From the NCBI GenBank assembly GCA_038239345.1, contig JBBSEX010000012.1:1-64000 (forward strand): DNA of 64,000 bases. The letters run 5' to 3'. The notes under the pieces are model-generated. The model was not told the DNA's origin. It saw only the letters and a list, made by a program, of their open reading frames with translations, and ran no database searches. Below, piece after piece: positions 35,840 through 44,494 of the stretch. Source of the DNA: JBBSEX01 sp038239345 (GTDB taxonomy: Bacteria; Acidobacteriota; Terriglobia; Bryobacterales; Bryobacteraceae). The stretch's first letter is position 1. Each line of letters opens with the position of its first letter. The translations under genes were made by a program, and so were the position numbers.

Positions 35840-38536
35840 ATGTTGCAACGCATCCTTCTTCTTGCGCTGACTGGTTGTAGCCTATCCGCGCAGACATTTG
35901 AGTATTGGCCCGGCGCCACCTATGACCCGGCGGTCCCGACCATGCGTCAAGTGATCGGCTATGACGTAGGCGATCGCATCGCGCCGCACGCCGACATCAT
36001 GAAATATTTCGATGCTCTGGCCGCGGCACAACCAAAGCGAATAAAGATTTTTGAATACGCGAAGACGTGGGAGAACCGCAAGCTGGTTTACGCCGCGATT
36101 GGCTCCGAAGCGAACATCGCGCGTTTGAGCGAAATTCAGAATTCCATGAAGCGCCTGGCGGACCCGCGAAAAACTTCGGATGCCGACGCCAAGGCAATCA
36201 TCGCGAATTTGCCGGCGGTCATCTGGCTTGGCTATGGAGTGCACGGCAATGAGATTTCGTCGCCCGATGCCGCGCTGATGACGGCCTATCACCTGCTTGC
36301 CGCGCGCAACGACAAGATGGTCGATAATGTTCTGGCCAACGTCCTGGTGCTGATTGATCCGCTGCAAAATCCCGATGGCCGCCAGCGCTTCATTAATAAT
36401 TTTGAGACTAATGAAGGCTCCACCGCGGATTCCAATCCGCTGGCCGCCGAGCATAGCGAACCTTGGCCCGGCGGACGCACTAATCATTATTTCTTCGACA
36501 TGAATCGCGATTGGGTAGCGATTACCCAGCCGGAAACGAAGGGCCGGATCAAGACGTTGCTGGAATGGTACCCGCTTGTATTTGTGGATCTGCATGAGAT
36601 GGGGACGGAATCGACGTACTATTTTTCGCCCGAATCGCAGCCATACAATCCCCACTTGGCGAAGGATCAGATCGACGCGCTCACCTGGTATGGCAAAAAC
36701 AACGCCCGCTATTTCGACCAGTATGGCTTCCAGTATTTCACCCGTGAAGTATACGACGCGTTCTACCCGGGATATGGCGCGAGTTGGCCGGCTTATTACG
36801 GCAGCGTGGCGATGACATATGAGAATGGATCCACGCGCGGGCTAACCGTGCGCCGCAACGACGATTCGATCATTACGTTTCGCGAGACCGTTCGCCGGCA
36901 CTTCACATCTTCGATAGCAACCTGTGAAACTTCGGCGCAGCACCGCGAAGACCTGCTGCAAAATTTCTACAAGTACCGCCAAACAGCGATAGCCGAAGGT
37001 TCATCGGAGACTATTCGAGAGTACATACTGCCTCGCCGCGGCGATGTCGGCGCCGTCGATAAGCTTGCCCAGTTGTTGGTTTTTCAAGGTGTCGAAGTTT
37101 CCCGCGCCAACGGGCAATTCACAGCCGGCGGTAAGCAATATCCAACTGGAAGCTATGTCGTCAGCCTGGCGCAGCCATCGAAGCGTTTGATTCGGACGCT
37201 GCTGGATCCCGTGGTGGCGATGGACGACACGTTTCTGAAAGGCGAAGAGCGCCGCCGTCTCCGCAGACTGAGTTCCGAGGTCTATGACGTCACAGCCTGG
37301 AGCGTGCCGCTGCAGTACAACGTGGAGGCCATCGCCGCCAACGCGAAATCTTCCGGCAACTTCGAAGCGTTGCAGCTGAACGATAAGCCGGGCGCGATTC
37401 CGCCGGCAACAACGGCCTCGGTGGCATATCTGGTGCCCTGGGGTTCGCAAGCGGCGGGTCGTGTCCTGACGGGCGCCCTGCTGCAAAATTTACGCGTGCT
37501 GAGTACCGACAAATCGTTTACGCAAAATGGCCGCAAATTTTCGGCGGGCACGCTGATTATCCCGGTGAAGAACAATCCCGCGGATCTCCAGAAAATCCTT
37601 ACGAAGTTGGCTGAGACGGCGGGCGCGGAGATCGTCGCCACCGACACGGGCTGGGTGGATGACGGCGTAAATTTTGGAAGCGCTTACGTGAATGTGTTGA
37701 AGAAGCCGGAAATCGCTCTGGCCTGGGATCGTCCCACTTCATCGACTTCAGCCGGGCAAACCCGCTTTGTTCTGGAACGCCAGTTCGGATATCCGGTGAC
37801 GGTCGTGCGGACTGAATTATTAGGGTCGGCCGACATTAGCCGCTTCCACGTAATCATCCTTCCCGATGGCGGATTTGGCGGCGGCTATGCCGGGGTTCTC
37901 GGCCCGGACGGAGCGCGGCGGCTAAAAGAATGGGTGCGGGATGGAGGCACGCTGATTGGGATCGGGTCGGCCATGCAGTTCCTCGCGGATCCGAAATCGG
38001 CATTGCTGGCCGTGAGGCAGGAGGATTTAGCAAAGCCTGGTGAGGTGCCCACAAAAAAGCCGGAGACTCCGGAACCATCTCGCGCGCCAGGCAAGCTTTT
38101 CAAAGACGAAGCCGATTTCGATAAAGCAATTCAACCCGAAACGGAATTGCCCGGAAGCGCACACGGGATTCTGGCTCGGGTTAAGGTTGATTCCGATCAG
38201 TGGATCTCCGCCGGTCTTCCGGACACGCTGTATGCGATGGTTCAGGGACGTGCCATCTATGCCCCAATCAAGATCGATCGGGGAGTGAATGCCGTGATTT
38301 TCGAAGGTCCCGACAAGGTGGTCGCTAGTGGCTATCTATGGGATGAGTATCGCAAGCAGTTGGCCTACAAGCCGTTCGTAATCGTGCAGCGGGAAGGGCG
38401 GGGGACGATCATCGGCTTCACGGCGGATCCGAACTTCCGCGGCTACATGGATGGGCTGAATGTGCTGTTCTTGAATGCGGTATTTCGCGGTTCCGCTCAT
38501 AACTCGCGGGGATTTGGCGCGGAGGAAGAGCTTTAG
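35840..38536 (+). CDS. Exported M14 zinc carboxypeptidase
   Basis: 898 residues with a signal peptide (MLQRILLLALTGCSLSAQ). The peptidase domain has the zinc motif HGNE (His 135, Glu 138), substrate-binding NPDGRQRF, a DMNRDW segment with an Arg, the third zinc ligand in FVDLHEMG, and a probable catalytic Glu in AMTYENGSTRG. After about residue 400 comes a long C-terminal part. It includes a glutamine-amidotransferase/ThuA-like Rossmann segment (VIILPDGGFGGGYAGVLGPD...LKEWVRDGGTLIGIG), as seen in other large M14 proteins from environmental bacteria. Likely degrades extracellular or periplasmic peptides. Confidence 0.88.
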   Translation: MLQRILLLALTGCSLSAQTFEYWPGATYDPAVPTMRQVIGYDVGDRIAPHADIMKYFDALAAAQPKRIKIFEYAKTWENRKLVYAAIGSEANIARLSEIQNSMKRLADPRKTSDADAKAIIANLPAVIWLGYGVHGNEISSPDAALMTAYHLLAARNDKMVDNVLANVLVLIDPLQNPDGRQRFINNFETNEGSTADSNPLAAEHSEPWPGGRTNHYFFDMNRDWVAITQPETKGRIKTLLEWYPLVFVDLHEMGTESTYYFSPESQPYNPHLAKDQIDALTWYGKNNARYFDQYGFQYFTREVYDAFYPGYGASWPAYYGSVAMTYENGSTRGLTVRRNDDSIITFRETVRRHFTSSIATCETSAQHREDLLQNFYKYRQTAIAEGSSETIREYILPRRGDVGAVDKLAQLLVFQGVEVSRANGQFTAGGKQYPTGSYVVSLAQPSKRLIRTLLDPVVAMDDTFLKGEERRRLRRLSSEVYDVTAWSVPLQYNVEAIAANAKSSGNFEALQLNDKPGAIPPATTASVAYLVPWGSQAAGRVLTGALLQNLRVLSTDKSFTQNGRKFSAGTLIIPVKNNPADLQKILTKLAETAGAEIVATDTGWVDDGVNFGSAYVNVLKKPEIALAWDRPTSSTSAGQTRFVLERQFGYPVTVVRTELLGSADISRFHVIILPDGGFGGGYAGVLGPDGARRLKEWVRDGGTLIGIGSAMQFLADPKSALLAVRQEDLAKPGEVPTKKPETPEPSRAPGKLFKDEADFDKAIQPETELPGSAHGILARVKVDSDQWISAGLPDTLYAMVQGRAIYAPIKIDRGVNAVIFEGPDKVVASGYLWDEYRKQLAYKPFVIVQREGRGTIIGFTADPNFRGYMDGLNVLFLNAVFRGSAHNSRGFGAEEEL

Positions 38537-38543
38537 CCGTGCG

Positions 38544-39155
38544 TTATTCGAACAGATGACCGAGCTTTTCTTTTTTCGTCCGGAGATAGTCTTCGGTTGA
38601 AACCACGGCCGGCGCCACGCATGGGATTCGCTCCACCACGCGGACGCCGGATTTTTCCAGCGCTTCGATCTTATCGGGATTATTCGACATCAGACGAACC
38701 CGCGTCACGCCGAAAAAATTAAGCACGTCGCCCGGCAGCCCGTAGCGCCGCAGGTCGGCCTCAAAGCCCAATTGCTCATTCGCTTCCACGGTGTCGGCAC
38801 CCTGATCCTGCAGCTCGTAGGCCCGCAGCTTATTCAGCAGCCCGATGCCCCGGCCTTCCTGCGCTTCATAAATCAGCAGACCTCGGCCTTCCAAGGCGAT
38901 GGCCGCGAGTGCCAACTCCAGTTGCTCACCGCAGTCGCAACGTAAGCTGTGAAATACATCGCCCGTAAGACATTGCGAGTGGATCCTGACCAGCGGCGGG
39001 GGTTCGCTATGCAAATCGCCCATTCTCAAGGCGACCACTTCTTCCGGCCCCGTTTCATATTCCCCACGAAAGCCGAAGATTCGAAAGTGTCCGAACCGGC
39101 ATGGGAAATCAGCTTCAGCCACCTTTTGAAAATGCAATACAGGAGTTGTTGCCAT
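38544..39155 (-). CDS. ribA: GTP cyclohydrolase II
   Basis: First enzyme of riboflavin synthesis: opens GTP to 2,5-diamino-6-ribosylamino-pyrimidinone phosphate. 203 residues, a free-standing RibA not fused to RibB. The zinc ligands follow the C-x10-C-x-C pattern (CLTGDVFHSLRCDC). The catalytic region EAQEGRGIGLLNKLRAYELQ and the closing VRLMSNNPDKIEAL are intact. No other rib gene is nearby. It diverges from the LytS-type kinase gene at 39219 and converges on the M14 peptidase gene. Confidence 0.95.
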   Translation of the reverse strand: MATTPVLHFQKVAEADFPCRFGHFRIFGFRGEYETGPEEVVALRMGDLHSEPPPLVRIHSQCLTGDVFHSLRCDCGEQLELALAAIALEGRGLLIYEAQEGRGIGLLNKLRAYELQDQGADTVEANEQLGFEADLRRYGLPGDVLNFFGVTRVRLMSNNPDKIEALEKSGVRVVERIPCVAPAVVSTEDYLRTKKEKLGHLFE

Positions 39156-39173
39156 TATCGATCGTTACGGTAG

Positions 39174-39203
39174 TTACAGTAAGGCAGATGCCTTCATTAT
39201 AAT
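39174..39203 (+). promoter_or_regulatory. Promoter of the LytS-type kinase gene
   Basis: TTACAG (39174-39179), an 18-nt spacer and a perfect TATAAT (39198-39203). The start point would fall near 39210, leaving a leader of only about nine bases before the ATG at 39219. Confidence 0.6.
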
Positions 39204-39218
39204 GGTGTCCGGTACGGA

Positions 39219-40532
39219 ATGCTCGAACAACACCTGGTCATCCTATTGGTGAAGCTTGCAGTGGCTGCATCGCTTGCCAGTATCTTGACTCGTTCTAGCG
39301 CTTTCCAGCGGATGTTGATGCGCGAAGAGCGGACCCTCTGGCAGCGCGTGCAAATGGCATTTGGCTGCGCGGCGATTTTCGGGGCCGGAGTTGCCGTGCG
39401 GATCCTCACCCACGGCACCTATCAGGCAGTGGACCTGGGGTTGGAGGGCAGTATCGTCCTGGGAATGCTGGGCGGTTACGTCACTGGCCTGGTCTCGGGA
39501 ATTTTGATTTCCATGCCGGCGATGTTCAATGGCGAGCTGATGTCGATGCCATTATTTGCGACCGTCGGGGTGCTTGGCGGATTGCTGCGCGACCTCTCAC
39601 CCGATCCCGAAGAAATCTGGAAGTTCTCGCCGTTCTTCGATCTCAGCGTGTATCGTCTTATTCGCAAGCGCGATCTAGGCCGGGCGGCTTTCAGCTTGGC
39701 TTGCGTCTTCACAATTTTGCTGGCGGAACTTCTGCGGACCAGTGTTGCCCGATTCTTTTCTAACCAAGGTGTCTTTTCGCTGTATCAACATTGGGTGGAC
39801 CCGCAGCCAATAACCATAGTCGCGATTTGCGTCACCACCCTGTTCGCCGTCGCCCTGCCGATAAAAATCTGGAACAGCAATCGCAATGAGAAAAAACTCG
39901 AGACGCAACAACTGCTGCTGAATGAAGCGCGCCTTTCCGCTCTTACCCGGCAGATCAATCCGCATTTCCTGTTCAACACGCTGAACTCCGTCACATCGCT
40001 AATTCGTGTGAACCCCGAGCAGGCTCGAGGAGTGGTTTACCGGCTTTCCAATATCCTTCGCCGCCTGCTCCGTAAGAGCGAGAATTTGACGCCCTTGCGC
40101 GAGGAACTTTCGTTCATCGACGATTATCTGGCGATCGAAATGATCCGCTTCGGTGAAAAGTTACGGTTTCTGAAAGAGATTGGAGCCGATACAATGGATT
40201 GCCTGGTGCCCAGCATGTGCTTGCAGCCTCTGATAGAAAACAGCATCCGGCACGGACTCAGCAGTAAGGTGGACGGTGGAATGATCCGCGTTCGCAGCAG
40301 GCTCTCCGATGGTCGCCTGCACATCGCCGTGGAAGATGACGGCGTGGGCATTCCAGAAATTAAACTGGCGACTTTATTCGAGCAGGGAATCGGCGTAAGC
40401 AACGTGAACGAACGTCTGAAGGTGCTGTTCGGCGAAGATTATAAGATGTGGATCGACAGCAAGCCCGGTGAGGGTACCACCACCGGCATCGAGATTCCCG
40501 ACCTGCATGCCGCTCTCGCGGCAGTATCTTAA
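39219..40532 (+). CDS. LytS-type sensor histidine kinase
   Basis: 437 residues. The N-terminal half is a multi-helix membrane sensor of the 5TM-LYT kind (VDLGLEGSIVLGMLGGYVTG...SMPAMFNGELMSMP). The C-terminal half is a His_kinase/HATPase pair of the LytS/YehU class, with phosphoacceptor RQINPHFLFNTLNSV and ATP-site motifs LQPLIENSIRHGL and VEDDGVGIP. The family normally pairs with a LytTR-type response regulator. None is adjacent; downstream lie a methyltransferase and a thioredoxin-like gene, making this kinase an orphan. The signal may be peptidoglycan- or membrane-related. Confidence 0.88.
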   Translation: MLEQHLVILLVKLAVAASLASILTRSSAFQRMLMREERTLWQRVQMAFGCAAIFGAGVAVRILTHGTYQAVDLGLEGSIVLGMLGGYVTGLVSGILISMPAMFNGELMSMPLFATVGVLGGLLRDLSPDPEEIWKFSPFFDLSVYRLIRKRDLGRAAFSLACVFTILLAELLRTSVARFFSNQGVFSLYQHWVDPQPITIVAICVTTLFAVALPIKIWNSNRNEKKLETQQLLLNEARLSALTRQINPHFLFNTLNSVTSLIRVNPEQARGVVYRLSNILRRLLRKSENLTPLREELSFIDDYLAIEMIRFGEKLRFLKEIGADTMDCLVPSMCLQPLIENSIRHGLSSKVDGGMIRVRSRLSDGRLHIAVEDDGVGIPEIKLATLFEQGIGVSNVNERLKVLFGEDYKMWIDSKPGEGTTTGIEIPDLHAALAAVS

Positions 40533-40546
40533 AGGCCCCTATTCGC

Positions 40547-41233
40547 ATGAGCGATCTTAATTATTCCCTGACATTGCCGCGCCACGAAGCGCTGCCCAAG
40601 ACCATCGCCGGACGCACCCGCAGGATCTACGACACTGTCGCCGCCATCTATCCCGCCAGTACTTTTTTCTTCCATTCGAAAGCGCATCAGCGGGCGTTGC
40701 AATCGTCGGGAATCTGCGATGGCATGCGGGTATTAGAAGTGGCCACGGGATCGGGCGAAATGTTCCGCCGCCTGGTTCGCGCCAATCCCGGCGGATCGAC
40801 TTTCGGCCTGGATCTTTCGCCCAATATGGCGGCCAAGACTCTGCGCCGGGTACGTTCCGAATTCCCCCAGGCAAGCACGCATTGTGAGGCCGTGGATGTC
40901 CGCCATATGCCGTTTCGCGACGATACATTCGACGCCATCGTTTGTTGTTATTTATTGGAACTGCTGTCGGCCGAAGACATCCTGTTAACGCTGCGGGAAT
41001 TTCGTCGAGTACTGCGCGCTCAAGGGACGTTGTCGCTGGTTCTAATTGGACAGAACGCCGAGGTCTTCAATCGCCTGTACAAAATCTGCGGAAGCCTGGC
41101 GCCGGCCTTCTGGGGACGGCAAGTCGAGGAAAATGTGCCTGGACTGCTGGCGTCGGTTTCGTTCCGGATTATAAGGGATGAGACCGTGCGCCAAACGGGT
41201 TACCCTTCGCGCGTCTTGACCGTCAGTAAATAG
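40547..41233 (+). CDS. Class I SAM-dependent methyltransferase (UbiE-like)
   Basis: 228 residues. SAM motif I VLEVATGSGEMFRRLV, acidic motif II region GLDLSPNMAAKTL, motif post-I AVDVRHMPFRDDTFDAIVCC and FRRVLRAQGTLSLVL give the Methyltransf_11/UbiE layout. The last 60 residues resemble those enzymes that methylate quinones or lipids. Substrate not determinable. It lies 14 bases downstream of the kinase and directly abuts the next gene, so the three are probably one transcript. Confidence 0.85.
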   Translation: MSDLNYSLTLPRHEALPKTIAGRTRRIYDTVAAIYPASTFFFHSKAHQRALQSSGICDGMRVLEVATGSGEMFRRLVRANPGGSTFGLDLSPNMAAKTLRRVRSEFPQASTHCEAVDVRHMPFRDDTFDAIVCCYLLELLSAEDILLTLREFRRVLRAQGTLSLVLIGQNAEVFNRLYKICGSLAPAFWGRQVEENVPGLLASVSFRIIRDETVRQTGYPSRVLTVSK

Positions 41234-42151
41234 ATGTGGAAGTTTCTCCTGCTCGCGCAGCTTGCCACGATAGCTATGGCGACCCCTTCCTTAGTGGGAA
41301 GCGTGAAGCAGGCGGCCGCCGCCAATCGGTTTGCCGACGCGGAATTGCAAATCAGGCAGTTCCAGAAAGCGAACGGTACGACGCCGGAAATGATTGAGGC
41401 TTTATCCTGGCTCGGACGTAGTGCGCTGGACGGGAAACAGTTCGATAAGGCCGAAAAATACGCCCGGGAAACCCAAGAACTTGCCGTTGCCGAGCTAAAG
41501 AAACGACGCCTGGACGCGGAGCAACGCCTGCCGTTGGCCTTGGGCGCCGCGATCGAAGTGCAAGCGCAAGTGATGGCCGCTCGAGGTGAAAGCGGAGGCG
41601 CTGTCGCCTTCCTTCGTGGCGAATTAAACAAGTATGGAACCACGTCGATTCATGCCCGAATCCAAAAGAACATCAATCTGCTAAGCCTGGAAGGTAAGCC
41701 CGCGCCTGACCTGCCCTCCAACCGCTATCTGGGTCCGAAGCCATCGACGATTCATGCTCTACACGGACGGCCTATCTTGTTATTTTTCTGGGCGCATTGG
41801 TGCGGCGATTGTAAGGCTGATGGCCCCATCATTGCCCAACTACAGCGAGAGTTGTCGCGAAAGGGATTGGTGATCATCGCTCCCACGCAGCATTACGGTT
41901 TCGCCGCGCATGGCGAAGAAGTCCCGCCGGAAGCGGAGTTGAAATACATCGAGCAGATTCGTCAGAAGTTCTATGCCGATATGCTGGATGTTCCCGTACC
42001 GGTGAGTGAGGCAGGCTTCAAGAACTATGGCGCCAGCACCACTCCGACGCTTGTCTTGATTGATCGTCAAGGCATTGTGCGGATGTACCATCCAGGAAAT
42101 CTAGGGTACGAGGAGTTGCGAAGCCGGATCGTGCCGTTGTTAGCAAAATGA
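41234..42151 (+). CDS. TlpA/thioredoxin-fold protein with N-terminal helical repeat region
   Basis: 305 residues. The ATG follows the methyltransferase stop with no gap. A signal-like N-terminus (FLLLAQLATIAMAT) leads into a helical region with TPR-like character (ALSWLGRSALDGKQFDKAEKYARE). A TlpA-type thioredoxin fold follows, with active site FWAHWCGDCKADGP (CGDC) and cis-Pro segment STTPTLVLID. The CGDC motif is less common than CPPC/CGHC and suggests a reductive or peroxide-linked role. Likely periplasmic or outer-face redox protein. Confidence 0.85.
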   Translation: MWKFLLLAQLATIAMATPSLVGSVKQAAAANRFADAELQIRQFQKANGTTPEMIEALSWLGRSALDGKQFDKAEKYARETQELAVAELKKRRLDAEQRLPLALGAAIEVQAQVMAARGESGGAVAFLRGELNKYGTTSIHARIQKNINLLSLEGKPAPDLPSNRYLGPKPSTIHALHGRPILLFFWAHWCGDCKADGPIIAQLQRELSRKGLVIIAPTQHYGFAAHGEEVPPEAELKYIEQIRQKFYADMLDVPVPVSEAGFKNYGASTTPTLVLIDRQGIVRMYHPGNLGYEELRSRIVPLLAK

Positions 42152-42167
42152 GGCGCTAGCAAAATAA

Positions 42168-42202
42168 AGGCCTTTCGCGACACCCTAGATCGCGAAAGGC
42201 CT
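42168..42202 (+). terminator. Perfect 12-bp hairpin, probable terminator
   Basis: AGGCCTTTCGCG (42168-42179) pairs perfectly with CGCGAAAGGCCT (42191-42202) around an 11-nt loop, 17 bases after the TlpA-like stop. No U-run follows, so it may be a factor-dependent or processing hairpin rather than a classical terminator. It stands in the gap between convergent genes. Confidence 0.5.
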
Positions 42203-42333
42203 AGATGCTACTTGGTAGGCGCGACACTGAACCAAAAACAGAGTGCACCCGTAATCACAAGGAGAAACGTACGCTAACAGAAGTATAGACGAAGTTGAGC
42301 TATGAAAAGTTGCTAATAATTAATCTGATCTTG

Positions 42334-43875
42334 CTAGCTTTTCTTTTTGCCGAACAATTCCAAGGCTATGGAAGGGTGATCGCGTGTGCCGGTTACCTTA
42401 ATGGGAATAACGGCGCCGGCGCCATCCTTTTTGAACAATCCATCGAAAGGCTTCAATAATAGGGACTTAAATCCAGTCACTGTCTGCGAGACCTTGGCCT
42501 GCAGGCGAACAGTCCCGTGTAAATCCAGGTCCCCGCTAATCATCCCGAAACTCCCCGCCAAGCTCACCAATGCGCCTTCCACCTGGAAAGAGAGGGGCGA
42601 AAAGCGAATCGTACCGTCCCGAATGGCAAAATTGCCTCTCAGATCGGAGACTGCATCGCCCTCCAAAACTTCGTCGGGTTTCCCTTGTGCGTGCTGGCTC
42701 AGCGAATCGATTTTCTCTTGAATCGAGGCTTTTGTGAAGTGCGCGTTCACTACATTGAATGACCCATCCAGCATGATCCTCTCGGGAACGCCGCGGTCCT
42801 CAGACGGGATTTTGATTTTCGCCTGAAACACGACACGACCGGTCAACAGCGGAGGCTTCTGCTTCACCGACAGCAGTAGCAAATCCTGGATTCTAGCGCC
42901 CGCTTCGGACTTCGTATCCAGCGTGATCGTCTTTCGCTTGTCCTCGGGCTGCCTTACAATCCCGCCGCTTACAACGAATTTCGAATCACCTAGTTGGGCT
43001 TGTACCGGCTCCAGAATCGTATTGCCGTTTGTCCCATCCACCAGCGCCTTATAATGAGCTCGCAGGTGCATTGGATTGCCGGCACTCGTGAGCCGGAAAT
43101 CTGGAACGTCGGTAGCGCCTTCCACATTAATACGATTCAACAACCCGCTAAATTTACCCGTGGACGACAGAATACCGCCGATTCCCTTAAACGTTCCCAG
43201 ATCGGCGTTGGAGAACGTGAAATTCGCGTCCAGCGGAGTTTCGCTCGGCTCACCCGGATGCCATGGACCGAAGTGACCCCGGGCTTCGATTTCCCCACGC
43301 GGCGCCGGATTATCAAGCTGGGCGTGAAAGGCAACCCCCCGGTCAAGTGTCAACTCATCCATTGCCAGCCGATGTATGTGGAAGATTCTGGCGTGTTTCG
43401 CGGGATCCATCGGAAGCATTTCGAGCGTGGCGTTTTCACAGAAAAGCCGGCCGACGATGAGGTTAGCTTTGGGATCTTCCCCCTTGGATGGCTGCTTGTC
43501 TTCCGCCCGCCGTGGTGGAACATGCAGTTGTAACTCTTTAATATGCACGGTGTTAATGCGATGCGGATACAGCAACAGCGACAGAATATTGGTGGCCGCC
43601 GATAATTCTTTGATTTCGGCTATCGGGGGCAAACCGGGTTGGCCGTTCTTCCGCAATACGACGTCATCCACTGTCAAAGTCACCTGCGGAAAGACGGAGA
43701 CGTGCACGGCCTGTAAGTCCACTTGACTATCAAAACGGTCGCCCAACACTGTAACGATTCCGCCGCGAAGCCGGCTTTCCACAATCGGTCGAGCTGTAAT
43801 AGCCCCGATCAGCAGAACGACTGCGAGCAATCCGGCGATGCCCAACCCGATCTTTGTATTTCTGCTCGCAGTCAT
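42334..43875 (-). CDS. AsmA-like protein
   Basis: 513 residues anchored by an N-terminal helix (IGLGIAGLLAVVLLIGAITA). A long beta-rich periplasmic part of the AsmA type follows: a start motif ESRLRGGIVTVLGDRFDSQV, many repeating amphipathic strands, and a C-terminal LAGSFGMISGDLDLHGTVRL. It ends with KVTGTRDHPSIALELFGKKKS. AsmA-like proteins form grooves that carry phospholipids or affect outer-membrane assembly. It diverges from the ECF sigma operon, so the two may be co-regulated; that is inference. Confidence 0.87.
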   Translation of the reverse strand: MTASRNTKIGLGIAGLLAVVLLIGAITARPIVESRLRGGIVTVLGDRFDSQVDLQAVHVSVFPQVTLTVDDVVLRKNGQPGLPPIAEIKELSAATNILSLLLYPHRINTVHIKELQLHVPPRRAEDKQPSKGEDPKANLIVGRLFCENATLEMLPMDPAKHARIFHIHRLAMDELTLDRGVAFHAQLDNPAPRGEIEARGHFGPWHPGEPSETPLDANFTFSNADLGTFKGIGGILSSTGKFSGLLNRINVEGATDVPDFRLTSAGNPMHLRAHYKALVDGTNGNTILEPVQAQLGDSKFVVSGGIVRQPEDKRKTITLDTKSEAGARIQDLLLLSVKQKPPLLTGRVVFQAKIKIPSEDRGVPERIMLDGSFNVVNAHFTKASIQEKIDSLSQHAQGKPDEVLEGDAVSDLRGNFAIRDGTIRFSPLSFQVEGALVSLAGSFGMISGDLDLHGTVRLQAKVSQTVTGFKSLLLKPFDGLFKKDGAGAVIPIKVTGTRDHPSIALELFGKKKS

Positions 43876-43955
43876 GTTTTTACCAGATTCGCATAGTTAT
43901 TTTCGGGACGGTGTAATAATCGGACTACCCTTCTGTCTTTAGTTGTGAAACGAAC

Positions 43956-43972
43956 AGGAGGCGTACCCTCTG
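43956..43972 (+). promoter_or_regulatory. Strong ribosome-binding site in front of a CTG codon
   Basis: AGGAGG (43956-43961), an 8-nt spacer and CTG (43970-43972), in frame with the sigma factor gene. This is the best Shine-Dalgarno noticed in this stretch and no canonical start codon lies at the right distance, so CTG is the best candidate for the true start. Confidence 0.55.
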
Positions 43973-44005
43973 CAACTTGCAATCGAAGAGGCAACCGTTC
44001 CGAAC

Positions 44006-44494
44006 TTGCCAGCCGAACTGGAACATATTTTTCGTGCCCATCACGCGCTCGTCTTCCGCACGGCTTACCGGATCACCGGGAACGCGGCGGATGCCGAAGA
44101 CGTGTTGCAAACGATATTTCTCCGTCTGATTGGCCGCGATGGATCGACGGGAGCGCTGCAAAATTCCGAAAGCTATCTGCGCCGGGCAGCGGTGAACGCG
44201 TCGCTGGATATTGTTAGAGCCAAGCAGGCAGCAAGCAGTGGCCCGCTCCAGGACTTCCCGACAAGAGGCGATCCAGGCGAATTGCGGGAGGGTCTCCGGC
44301 GGGCATTAGCTGCCCTCAAACCGAAAGCCGCTGAAATGTTCGCCTTGCGCTTCATCGAGGGATATTCGAATCCGCAAATTGCCGCCATGTTGGGTACGTC
44401 GCAAATTTTGGTGGCCGTGACCCTGCATCGCACCCGGCGGCAATTGCAAACTGAGCTTCGTTCGTATCGTTCGTACCTAGGAGAGAACGCATGA
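44006..44494 (+). CDS. ECF-type RNA polymerase sigma factor
   Basis: 162 residues from TTG 44006, with region 2 (LEHIFRAHHALVFRTAYRIT...DVLQTIFLRL) and region 4 (ALAALKPKAAEMFALRFIEG...VTLHRTRRQLQTEL) of a typical ECF factor. No ribosome site precedes the TTG. A perfect AGGAGG (43956-43961) lies eight bases before a CTG at 43970 in the same frame. No ATG, GTG or other TTG lies between that site and 44006, so translation may begin at CTG and add 12 residues. Overlaps the next gene by four bases, placing it first in a six-gene operon. The anti-sigma is likely the next product. Confidence 0.9.
   Translation: MPAELEHIFRAHHALVFRTAYRITGNAADAEDVLQTIFLRLIGRDGSTGALQNSESYLRRAAVNASLDIVRAKQAASSGPLQDFPTRGDPGELREGLRRALAALKPKAAEMFALRFIEGYSNPQIAAMLGTSQILVAVTLHRTRRQLQTELRSYRSYLGENA

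Noticed and set aside
42168..42202. Hairpin considered as an integron attC or IS end
   Set aside because: No integrase or transposase, no duplicated flank, no R-box-like sites.
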